A program made the position numbers and the translations under genes. 64,000 bases of DNA from Haplomitrium mnioides. Its lineage: Eukaryota > Marchantiophyta > Haplomitriopsida > Calobryales. A model generated the notes under the pieces. That model did no database searches, was not told the DNA's origin, and was given only the letters and a program-made list of their open reading frames with translations. The stretch spans positions 1-64,000 of the forward strand of contig JBNGIS010008664.1 of NCBI GenBank assembly GCA_049999725.1. Reading direction: 5' to 3'. Shown piece after piece: positions 31,668 to 41,717 of the stretch (position 1 is the first letter of the stretch; every line of letters begins with the position of its first letter).

Positions 31668-34600
31668 TCTAATTCTTTCTTTCAGTGGAGAGTTGCATAA
31701 AGAATCAAAGAACGATGCTTTAAGTAATGCAACAACAAATTGAACATATTTCTTGTCTTTTAGAAGTTCAAATGTAAGTGAGAGAAAGAGACTATTTTCG
31801 AGAAGAAGAGAGTCATGTGCAACTTCCAAAGCCAAAACATATGATGGGATGAGGGTTCCTAGCACATCTGAGAATTTATTGTTCGATTGTAAGCAATATT
31901 TTTAAGCTACAAACATTAGAAAAGATGGTCAATGTATTCTATTTCCGGTAAGTCAACTAGAAGAAATTCCAAAGACTTGAAGATATCAAATAGAGAAAGC
32001 ACAAAACAGATTTGTTGCACCTATTACCTCTTTGCATGAGCTCAAAGAAGTAGTAAATTGAAGATTTAGTGTTCTAAATGCTCCAAAAGTAGCAAGAGAT
32101 CGTTTGGGCGGAATTGAAGAATCTTGGTGCATTGAGGAGATATGTTAGATAATTTCATAATATCATTATGCAAATTCCTAATATAGGTGAAAAAGAAGCT
32201 CTAGATCATTTTGTTCAAAGAATGAAGCTTTGAACTAGAATGGAAGTGACAATAAGAGAGTCTTCTCAACTAGAAGATGCAATGCTCATAGTTGAACAAT
32301 ATGACTTACTACTTGCTATTACTAAATATGAATAATTTTTACCAAATGCTCATGTGCCACCAAATGATGTTGTATCTATGGAGATCGATACGGTGCAAAG
32401 AGTGACACCCATCAATGTGGACCATAAGCACTTATACCAAAATAGAGGATGCTCTTATTGTTGGCAACATGGCCATATAATTGCAAATTTCCCATATTGC
32501 CAATGTCAAACTCCCAATCTTGTTCAAGTAGCAATTGTAAAAGAGGAAAACCAAGAAAATGACAGACCTCACTAAAAACAATTAAGTGATTTATTGAGAG
32601 TTGGATTAGTTCCAATGGAATTAAAAATTTGACACGAATTCAAAAAACATTGTTTCATCTAGATGGTATGGTTGATGAGCATCTTTGTAGAATATTAGTG
32701 GACTCTGAAAGTTCTGAAAATTTCATGCCATACATTTGCTAAGAAAATCAAAGCAAAAGCTTTGTATATCAAGGGAAGTTTTGTTACTATAGTTGATGGC
32801 TAGAAACATGATGTGTGTCACTCACCAAAGTCATTTCTTCTAAAAATTGGAAAATAATATAAGGAATCTATGAATTTTATTATTGTGTTAGTACAATATG
32901 ACATCACTTTAGGCTTGCTTTGGCTTGAAGATCGATTCGCTCAAGTTTATTAGTTAAAGCGACAAATTCAAGTTACCTTACAAGGCAAGCGATTTCTTTT
33001 TTGGCATCTTAGATGATTGGCAAAGAGGTCTAAATTAGTTCAGCATATTGCTTTGGTGGAGAAAGAGTTGCATGCCTTTGTTGTTTGGATCAAACCTATC
33101 ATAGACTTGAGTAAAGTGGGAGGGAATGATTGATAATATTTTGAAGGAGTTTGTAGACGTGTTTCCAGATAATTTACCAAAATGGCTACCAAATGACTGA
33201 GGTTATTGAGTTGATACCAAGAAGTACTATTTATAATCGACTTATATATTGGTTATCACCACAAGCATTGGAAGAGCTTTGCAAAACCTTGACGAATATT
33301 CTTGAGAAGGATTGCATTCAATATAGTACTTCACCTTGGGGAGCATTGGTATTCTTTTAACCAAAGAAAGATAGTGGATTTTGTCTTTGTACAGATTATC
33401 GTGAGTGGTGCATGATTCTTTTCTAAGATGAATTGGATTATCAAAATGGCTATTGGCATATCTCTATCAATCCAAGTGATATGCCAAAGACAACTTTTTG
33501 CACAAGGTATGGGCATTTTAAATGGAAAACTCTTATATTTGGTCTCATTAATGCTCCAACCATATTCATGGATCAAATGCATTGAGTTTTTGATGGGCTA
33601 TTGGATAAGTTAGTTGTGGTATTTTTATGATATTCTTATTTTTAGCAAAACTAAAGTTGATCATTGTGATCATCTTAAAGAAGTATTGCAAAGGTTGCGC
33701 AATTGGAAGTTTTATTCAAGAAGTCCAAGTGTAAATTTTGGAAGTAAGAGGTTACTTATCTATTGCATAAGTTATATGTAGACGGTATCAAGATAGAGGA
33801 AGAGAAAATTAAGGCCATCACAAAGTGGCCAACACCAAAAGAGAAAAAGGACATTAGAGCCTTCAATGAATTAACAAGCTGTTATTGATGGTTCATCCTA
33901 ATTTATAAGCATATTGCTACACCACTTACAGATCTATTAGGCAAAGAGGTCAAGTTTCAATGGACCACCAAAGAGCAAGTGGCATTTCAACAACTTAATG
34001 ATGGGATCTTGTCTCGTCCTATCCTACTAATACATTATAAAGTTGATTTTGATGCTTCTAATTTTGTTATTGGAGCAAATTTACAATAAGAGTTTGAAGA
34101 TGGATTTCATCAAATTGCCTTCATGTCACGCCGATTAAATGTAGTAGAGAGAAATTATTTTGCAAGGGATCGAGAGCAACTAGAAATGGTTTATGTTTCC
34201 AAAGCATGGAGATAATATCTTTTGGGAAAACCTATACTTATACGCACCTATCACGTGCAATTGTTACATTAATTCACTTGGAAAATATAACAAGCCATCA
34301 TAGCTTATACTTCAACTTGATATCAAGGAGTTGTAAAAAATAGTGAGTATGATACATTTCTATTTGGAATGGTATTCTCTATCAAAACCATCAAATATAC
34401 GCTCTACAAGATGATGCACTTCAAATGGCTCATTTGCAAGAAGCACATGACATTCCAATCTTATGACATCTTCGAGTAGACAAAATTACATAGTTGCTTT
34501 TACGTATTTCGTGGTGGCTAAAACTTGGCTTGAGACATTTGTGGTTTTGTTCATTCTTGTGAAATTTGTCAGCAAAACAAGGTTTCAAATCAAAAGCTAA

Positions 34601-35125
34601 CTTCACTTCTTGAGCCACTACCAATTCCTACTGCTTGTTGGGAATATGTAAGTTTGGATCTTACTAATTCACTTCTGACTATGCTTTCTAGGTTTATTGT
34701 GATTGTGGTGTTTGTGAACAAGCTTAGCAAACATATTTATGTAGCACCAATATTGGATATATTGGATGTTCTACAATTGGCAAAAATTTACTTTGATATT
34801 GTCTTTCGCTATTATAGAATGCCCAAAGTATTCATATCTAATAAGGATTCACACTTCATTGAAAAATTTTGGCAAGAGTTGTTCAAACTTTTTGGAACCA
34901 AACTCTTTATATCTATTGCTTATTATCCTCAAACAAATGGGCAAATAGAGCACGCTAATTGCACTGTGGAAGATATGATTAGCGTATTTATCAATGTTCA
35001 TCACATTGATTGGGATAGTTTCTTATTGGTTGTGGAGCTTGCTTACAACAACTCCAAACAAGCAAGTACTCGACTTTCTCATTTTTTTCTTGGAGAAAAT
35101 ATGCACCAACGGCAACCTCTAAGGC
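31668..35125 (+). pseudogene. Gypsy gag-pol remnant of the outer element
   Basis: It is heavily decayed. The zinc knuckle near 32450 reads CSYCWQHGHIIANFPYC, with phenylalanine at the last ligand. A protease-like LVDSESSENFM lies near 32690. RT pieces run from 33220 to 33900; at the active site (about 33625) the frame shows FYDILIFSK, with one aspartate missing and frame breaks on both sides. The integrase frame 34654-35142 has IYVAPILDILDVLQLAKIYF, FWQELFKLFGTKL and PQTNGQIEH, but the catalytic region reads ISNKDSHF. It breaks off at about 35125, where a second gypsy element is inserted. Confidence 0.85.
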
Positions 35126-37955
35126 ATCCACCACAATCTTAACAAGCTTAGTCAGATCATACTACTTGAGTATAGGTGGATGAAGCAATGCATTCTTCAA
35201 GGTTTGAAAGGCTAACTCCTCTTGAGATCCCCATTTCCAATGCATATTTTTTCCAAACAACTTAGTTATATCATGTGCAATGCATGCAAAGTCTTGCACA
35301 AAACATCAATAAAAACTTGTCAAACCTAAAACCCACGTAATTGGGTGATATCCTCTAGAGCTATTCACTATTGAATTGCTTCAACTTTATCTTGCATCAC
35401 ATGTATTCTTTAAGTACTAGCATGATGGCTAAAATAATTTACTTTTGATCTTCTGAATTTGAACTTGGAAGTTTTTGCATATAATTCATTGTCCCGCATG
35501 ACTTGCAATACTTGCGGCAAGTGTTTTTGATGTTAAACAAGACTTTGGCTATAAATTAAAATATCATCAAGAAAAATAGTTACAAACTTGTCATGAAATA
35601 AGTGAAAGATATCATTCATTAGCCCCATGAATGTGGCAAGAGCATTGGTTAACCCAAATGACATCACAAGATAATCAAAATGGTCAAAAAAACTTTGAAA
35701 GGTTGTGTTATGAACATCTATATCTGCTACTCATATTTGTTGATATCTACTTCGTAAATCTAGCTTGGTGAAGAATTTGGCTCCTTGAAGTTGATTAAAT
35801 AAATCATCCATTAATAGCAACGGATATTTATTTTTCACAGTTTGTTGATTTAATACTCAATAATCAGTGCACATTTGCATGCTTCCATCTTTCTTCTTCA
35901 CAAAAAAAAAAACAGATTCATCATATAAAGAAGTACTAAGTTGAATGAGTTCTTTGGTAAACAACTCTTCAACTTGTGTCTTGCATTTCTCAAGCTCATT
36001 TGAGGTCAATTGATATGGTGCTTTGCAAAGGAGATTGCTCTTTGAAGTTACCTCAATCTTGTGATCAATGCACCTTTGAGGAGGAAGTTTAGAGGGTAGT
36101 TCATTCAAAAACAAATCCTTGAATTCTTCCAATATTCCACGAAACTTCTTTGGTATTAAAGTGTACTTGTTTATGCCTATTATAGTGTTCTCCACATTTT
36201 AAATCAGCCCCAAAAATATGAGATCCCTTGGAGTGATGGCTTTGGTGCCCATAACAAAGAGTGATTAACCCCGCACATATGATTTGATACGATCTCCATA
36301 AATATTCCATTGTTGCGTTGCTACTGTCTTCATTCTCCAATCAACTTGAGGATTATATTGCTCCATCTACGGCATTACAAGATTAATATCATAGAGTGCA
36401 AGACAAATTGCTCTCCTAGACTATTATAATTTCTCCACATACTTACATTTTTGCATCTCAATGCTTTGGGGTTGGGTCTCAATCACCTCTGTCTACCCGT
36501 TTGGTAGTTCTACCTTCTCCTTCTAGCTCTTCTCTAAGGAGAGACCAAGCTTCAATGTAGTAGTTTTAGACAAAAGTTCTTTGTAGCTCTGGGATCAATA
36601 AGAACCATTGCTTGTATTCCTTCTAGCTTTACTTCAATCACAATAAGTTGTGAGCTTTTCCTCCCAAGTGATTATTTCCCTTCTTCTACTTGGACGTTTT
36701 GCCTCTTCTCTATTGTGTTAAACCAATAAGATGAAGAGGTTGTCTTATTAGTTGCTCTCATTTTTTTGAAGCTCATTGCTTTTCTAAAGTTGATTGTCTT
36801 TGCTACTCATATTGTTGAGAGGTCGCCGCATAGGTCCATTGTTTCTCCCAACTCTATAATTAAGAGAGATATGGCCAAATCTCCCACATTTAAAATACTA
36901 GCAAGTTTCCACTCTAGGTACTGCACCTAGCGTACTTGGTTGAGGTGGCAATGATGCACTTGGAACTAGTTGGAATCTAAGATTCCTACCATTTTGAAGA
37001 TTCTTACATAGAAAAAAGTTATCCCTTCATCCAAGGTGACCCAACTCCATTGGTGCTGGTATAGGTTGATGAATGGTGCCATGCAAGTGCTCATCATGCC
37101 CATATATTAGTGACCCTTCAATGTTTTGAGCCATTGAAATAACTTCATTCACATTGCGAGGATCCTGCAAGATAACTTCCCATTGGACTCTTTGTTTTAA
37201 CCCTCATTTGAACTTGTCCAATGTTTTGGCTAGACTCATATCCATAACTTGAACTTGTAGATTATGGAAGCCTTCAATGTACTTATGGACATTTTCTTGT
37301 TGTCTCAACTCCATAATTTCATTCAAGTCGTTGTTAAAACATCCATGGCTTGGAATTATAGGAGCAATCCTTGTTTTAGTGTGCTTCAAGAAAGTAATTG
37401 CCCTTCAAAGTGACTCCCAAATTTGCAACCATGTTGAAGCGGTGTTCTTGATCTGCATCTGATGTTGAAGGAAATTAACATATGCACTTTTGTTCGATAA
37501 ATCCAACCTTCAAGCACACCCATGTCTTGACTATCACGGTAGGGTTCTACCTTGCAAGAATTTTTCATCTTTTGTAGCAGAGTATCTTGGCTTACCTCCA
37601 TGCGTGATTGTTGCCATGTCCAAAGCTGCACAATTTGATTCAATAACAAATTACTCTCCTCTTGTCGTCTTGTTAATGAGGCTTCTATTGCTTGGAACCT
37701 CGACATCATCTATTGAAGTTTTGCTCATGCTATGCATATCCCAATCCTACAATATCATTCTCAACACTTCCCATTGTAAGACATTTGTGGCACTCTAATC
37801 AATCGACAATTTGAGAAGTCTAATACAAAAAGAAAAGATTGTGCAATTCCAAACTTCAGTATAAGTAGCAACATAGTTAGAAATGGTAGATAAGATTCCA
37901 TTACTTGATGCATAAACTCAAAATCAAAATAGTGGACTAATTGTTTCTTGAACAT
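35126..37955 (-). pseudogene. Gypsy gag and RT remnant (family D)
   Basis: The gag pieces at 37955-37204 include HYFDFEFMHQ and the ELRQQENVHKYIEGFHNLQVQ block typical of gypsy Gag. The protease region near 36700-36200 is not readable in one frame. The RT N-terminal frame 36195-35857 has FKDLFLNELPSKLPPQR, HKIEVTSKSNLLCKAPYQLT and FFVKKKDGSMQMCTDY. Downstream RT and early RNase H (WGSQEELAFQTLKNALLHPP near 35240) follow in broken frames. It is a non-functional fragment. Confidence 0.75.
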
Positions 37956-38032
37956 CTGCTTATCTGCAATATAAATCTCTCTTCTATCTTATCGATCTAT
38001 TCACAATTCTTCCAACATGCAAGCAAAACCTT

Positions 38033-38044
38033 GCTTTAATACCA
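38033..38044 (-). other. Primer-binding site of gypsy family D
   Basis: On the minus strand TGGTATTAAAGC directly follows the LTR end. It is one or two changes from the standard TGGTATCAGAGC. Confidence 0.75.
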
Positions 38045-38502
38045 TTATAAGAAAACTCTTGACTAACTAGTAGCACATCAATATACTCTTGTGCAAAGAA
38101 GATAAGCTCAACAAGAAAGAAAAAGAAATGAGAGAAGAGAGAGAAAGATATTTTTTACACGACTTTCCAAACTCTTGAATGAGGAAAAAAAGGACAAGCC
38201 CTCTCTATTTATACTTCATTTACAAGACTTCACTAAGAAGTCACCTTAGTCCTTAGGAACCTTCTCCGGTCCTCTTTCTAGAATCCCTTATGCTTTGGGC
38301 ACTTTCTAGAAGCTTCTCTTCTAGAATCTACTTTCTTCTTCTAGAAACTTCTCTAGCCTTTTCATACCATCTAGAAGCTTCTTCTTCTCATATCTTCTAG
38401 AATTTTCTCTAAGCTTCTTTGTCTAGAAACTTCTTCTCCATGAGCTAACTTAAGCAATAACTAAATCTAAAAGTTCTGCCAAGTTCATTAGACCTTGTTA
38501 CA
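38045..38502 (-). repeat. 5' LTR of gypsy family D with heat-shock elements
   Basis: This 458 bp LTR starts TGTAACAAGGTCTAATG on the minus strand. Near 38200 a TATA box reads TATAAATAGAGAGGG. Upstream of it on the minus strand, between 38304 and 38433, lies a dense set of TTCnnGAA modules described in the next entry. The inner end reads CTTATAA in place of a CA terminus, so the LTR end is mutated. Confidence 0.8.
38304..38433. promoter_or_regulatory. Cluster of heat-shock-element motifs in LTR U3
   Basis: TTCTAGAAGCTTC at 38304-38316 is a perfect three-module element, and further TTC (38319) and GAA (38324) modules keep the 5-base spacing. Perfect three-module elements also lie at 38339-38351 and 38395-38407. 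Partial ones lie at 38374-38381 and 38426-38433. The cluster is about 100-230 bp upstream of the TATA box near 38200 (minus strand). Binding by heat-shock factors is inferred from the motif. Confidence 0.75.
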
Positions 38503-38840
38503 TCCTTCCTCTCTACATGAAGATTACTCATGTCTTCTCAATGCCCCTAAACTCAAGCCTTTTGTTTCTAGTACGTCTTCTTTTCCAAATCATGGTCAAA
38601 TTCCTTCTCCATCTATAGTTCTTGATGATCATAAAGAATATGAAGTAGACCACATTTTGGCAAAACAAGTTATCAAATGAAAGCGGCAACCTCAAGTTTA
38701 ATATAAAGTTTTGTGGAAAGGATATCCACTTCATGATGCAACTTGAGAGCCTTGTTCTAACTTTGAAAATACTCAAGAGGTTATTCAGTTGTTTGAAACT
38801 ACTGGCAATGATGAAGACGTCATTGATTAGAAAGCGATTA
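38503..38840 (+). pseudogene. Chromodomain remnant of the outer gypsy element
   Basis: The frame resumes with LYMKITHVF, a counterpart of the LHMKIHHVFHVSKLKPF block in the inner copy. It continues with IVLDDHKEYEVDHILAKQVIK in another frame, then a chromodomain core with LWKGYPLHDAT. Stops interrupt it. The purine tract AGAAAGCGATTA leads to the 3' LTR. Confidence 0.8.
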
Positions 38841-39277
38841 TTATATTATAGTGCAAGCATGATGTTGTGATATTTATAATAAAATAGAGAGGAGTGAAGA
38901 AAATGGTAGTGACTATTAAAGAGGGATCACTTTTTAGTAAAGATTGATGTAATAAGGTTTGTGGTTTAAGGTTTGGATCACCTTTTATTAAAGTGGTATT
39001 AGAATTACTTGTCTATTAAATCACTTTTAGAGAAGTAGTGTAAGATCAGTTTTAGGGCTGAAAATAGAAGTGACTTGTAAATGAAGTAAGTATGATGACA
39101 CCTTCTTCTCAAGTATAAATAAAAGAGCTTCATTTCCCAACTTCCAATTCTAGATTTTCTCTCAATTTGCTTGCTTTATTGAAATTTGTTTGCCTTATTA
39201 GCATTTGGTTGAATAACTCTATTAGAGTTATCTTTGAGTGTTTACTCATTTGGGATTTGTCTTTGAGTTATTTTATA
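38841..39277 (+). repeat. 3' LTR of the outer gypsy element
   Basis: This LTR of 437 bp starts TTATATTATAGTGCAAGCA (terminal TG mutated) and ends GAGTTATTTTATA. It aligns with the 5' LTR halves at 20192-20588 and 31615-31654 and shares their diverged internal blocks. Confidence 0.8.
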
Positions 39278-40340
39278 GAGCGATCTTCTGCCTTTCCTTT
39301 TTGGGTTTGGTAAGTTGTATATTCGGTTGCAAATACATATATGTCTAATGTTTCTCATTGCTCAAATAGCTTTAGCTATAGGTTTGTTAACAGTTGTTTA
39401 CTGATATCATATGATTAGTTAGATATCATATCAATTGAAGAGGTAGCTCTATATCTAATAGATTTTGTTTCAAAATCGTCAAGCTCCATACTAAACTGAG
39501 CACTTTGTTCTTTGTTAAACAAGTAGCAGCTTTTTTCTGTAGGATAGTATCATCCTCCTATTTGTGTTTTCATGGCATCAAACAACACTCTTTTTCAAAT
39601 TTTGTAATTGTTGAGTCAAGTGGCACACTATGTTGATAGTTGTACATTTTTGTAATTGTTCAATCAAACCACATATAGTTCCAAAGATTGTTTGCTCTTC
39701 ATACAATTTCACAATCTTTGGATCGAGTGGCACACAACTTTAATAACTGAACAATTTTGTAATCATTGAGTTAGGTTTCACACTGCTTCAATGATCCTGC
39801 AATTTTGTAATCATTGAGTTGAGCAAAGTATTGTTCTAAAAATTGTTCGTTCTTTGTACAATTTCATAATTGTTGAGTTGAGCAGCACATGACTCCGATA
39901 ACTGAACAATTTTGTAGTTGTCGAGTTGGGTGAGGCACTATTCTAAAAAGTGTTTGTTCTTTGTAGAATTTTGTAAGCATTAAGTTGGGTGGCACATTGC
40001 CCATTTGACTCTACAATTGTGTAATTTTTGTGTCAGGCGAGACGTTGTTTTGAAAAGTGTTCTCTCTCTATAGAATTGTTTTAGTTGTTGAGTCAAACGA
40101 CATGTAATCTTGAAAATTTTTCACTCTTTGTACAATTTCTTAGTCGTTGAGATGGGCTGCGTACAATTTTGAAAAGTGTTTTTTCATAAAATTTTGAAAT
40201 TGTTGAGTTGGCAAACACACTACTTCAATGATTGTATAATTTTGTAATTGTTAAACCAAATGAGGCATTGTTCCATAAAATGTTCATTCTTTGTACAATT
40301 TTGTAATTAATAGTAGTTATTATAGACTAAGAATGTACTA
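39278..40340. repeat. Degenerate ~60 bp tandem repeat, AT-rich
   Basis: From about 39540 the phrase TTGTACAATTTTGTAATTGTTGAGTT, with variants, recurs every ~60 bp, often in pairs of ~110-120 bp with words such as GGCACACTAC and TTGTTCTTTGTA between. There is no coding potential. The first 260 bases are unclassified AT-rich DNA. Confidence 0.6.
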
Positions 40341-40740
40341 CTCAGAACATGAACCTTGTTTTTATTGCAAAAAAAAAAAACAACATTTTTAGGTTCAAAA
40401 CACACGAAAAACGAGGGTCTTTTTCCAGAAAGAAAATATGAAAGTTATTTTGCTTGATTTTTTTTCAACAAGTTTGTTTGATTGAAATGAAATACTTTTA
40501 TATGAATTTTAATGAGATTCTTAATTTCTATGAAAATATTTTAACCATCAAATTCAATCAAAAGAAAAAAAATTTATTGGTTTTTATATAAACTTGTAGT
40601 CTGGTTATAAAACATTCCAACACCACAAATTTCCAACAATTTTCAAAATTAATGCATTTTCAAATATAATTTTTAGTTAAAATTTCATGCACACATAACC
40701 ACTACAAATTAATTATTTGAAAAATAAACAAAAACTTTGG
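40341..40740. other. AT-rich unclassified DNA
   Basis: This contains poly-A runs and no gene or recognisable element. Confidence 0.45.
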
Positions 40741-41492
40741 CGTAGAGTCAAAGCATATCAAGGCTTTAGGGAATCAGTTTGGAGTCATAAAGCACAAAGC
40801 TTCATCAACTCAAGTTTGCATGGGTTCCAAGCTCCGCTTCAAATTCCAAGCATGTAGAGGGTTACTTGTTCCACTTTGGAGTGCATGCGCGCATAAAGTT
40901 GAGTAGTTTAAGCGGGCAACGGCTTCAACATTCTATGTCGGCATGGAGTTTCAAGTTTTGTTTCAAAGTCCATGCGCGTATAGGGTTCAGTAGCCAAAGC
41001 ACGTAGGGGCTTCAACATCCCATGTGTGCCTAGGGTTTAGTAGTGCATGTGTTCAAGAGCTTTAGTAGTCCATATGCTATGGGCTTTTGAGTTCCACTCT
41101 AGATTCTATGCAGACATAGTTCAATATTTTTGATTTGCAAGAGGTTACAAGTTTTGCTTCAGAGTTCTTGCACACACAAGCTTCTTTAGTTCAAGAGCAC
41201 AATGGATTTGAAGTTTTTCTTTTATATTCATGCACGTAGAGGGTTTTGACTTCCGCTTTGGAGTCATTGTGTGCATAGGTTTCAGTAGTAATTCCACGCA
41301 AAGGCTTCATAATTCCCGCACAAAGAAGGTTTTGAATTTTTCTTTGGATCTCTTGCATGCACAAGCTTCATCAATCCAAGTCGATTGGAAATTTTGAGTT
41401 TCACTTTGTAGTATGTACACGTATGGGCTTAAGCAGTCTAAATTTGCATAAGGTTATGAGTTCATCCGCAAATTTTGTGTATGCATAAGGTT
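40741..41492. repeat. Dispersed TATGCGCGCATAG minisatellite, left half
   Basis: Degenerate units carry variants of GCATGCGCGCATAAAG, GGGTTCAGTAG and GAGTTTTGCTT with a spacing of about 50-70 bp. The array is broken by the copia element at 41498 and its right flank continues at 48095. A similar array with both flanks joined is at 60860-61290. Confidence 0.65.
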
Positions 41493-41497
41493 CAATA

Positions 41498-41717
41498 TGT
41501 CAAAATATACACTGCGCATCAAACACAAACTCACATATACCAAGAGATGGAGGAAATGCAATATATATTCCTATGGGCACAAAATGACCTCAACTTACAT
41601 AAGGGGAGGAGTGCTCTCTAGCAACTCCAATCTGCCCCAAGAATAATACTAACCCTAACTAAACTAAGGGGGCTGCCAGCTCAGCCTATCAGCCTATTAG
41701 AGCTCAATAATTTAATA
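41498..41717 (-). repeat. 3' LTR of copia family E
   Basis: On the plus strand it begins TGTCAAAATATACACTGCG and ends AATTTAATA, followed by the complement of the purine tract. It pairs with 47466-48089. Confidence 0.9.

Larger units (their letters stand above)
35126..38502 (-). mobile_element. Truncated Ty3/gypsy element (family D, minus strand)
   Basis: It has a 5' LTR at 38045-38502, a primer-binding site, gag and RT, then stops in the start of RNase H near 35126 without a 3' LTR. It separates the outer element's integrase (to about 35125) from its chromodomain (from about 38503). Part of the outer integrase C terminus is missing, so the insertion was followed by a deletion. No target duplication is expected or seen. 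Confidence 0.8.
20192..39277 (+). mobile_element. Outer Ty3/gypsy element (family B, plus strand), host of nested insertions
   Basis: The 5' LTR starts TGTAATATTACAAG at 20192, is interrupted at 20589-31609 by a minus-strand relative, and resumes at 31615-31654 ending TTTTTACA. The primer-binding site TGGTATCAGAGC follows at 31656-31667. Gag, protease, RT, RNase H and integrase remains run to about 35125, a second insertion occupies 35126-38502, and the chromodomain remnant and 3' LTR (38841-39277) close the element. Candidate target duplications (GAACA at 20187-20191, GAGCG at 39278-39282) match at only three of five bases, in keeping with an old insertion. Confidence 0.85.
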
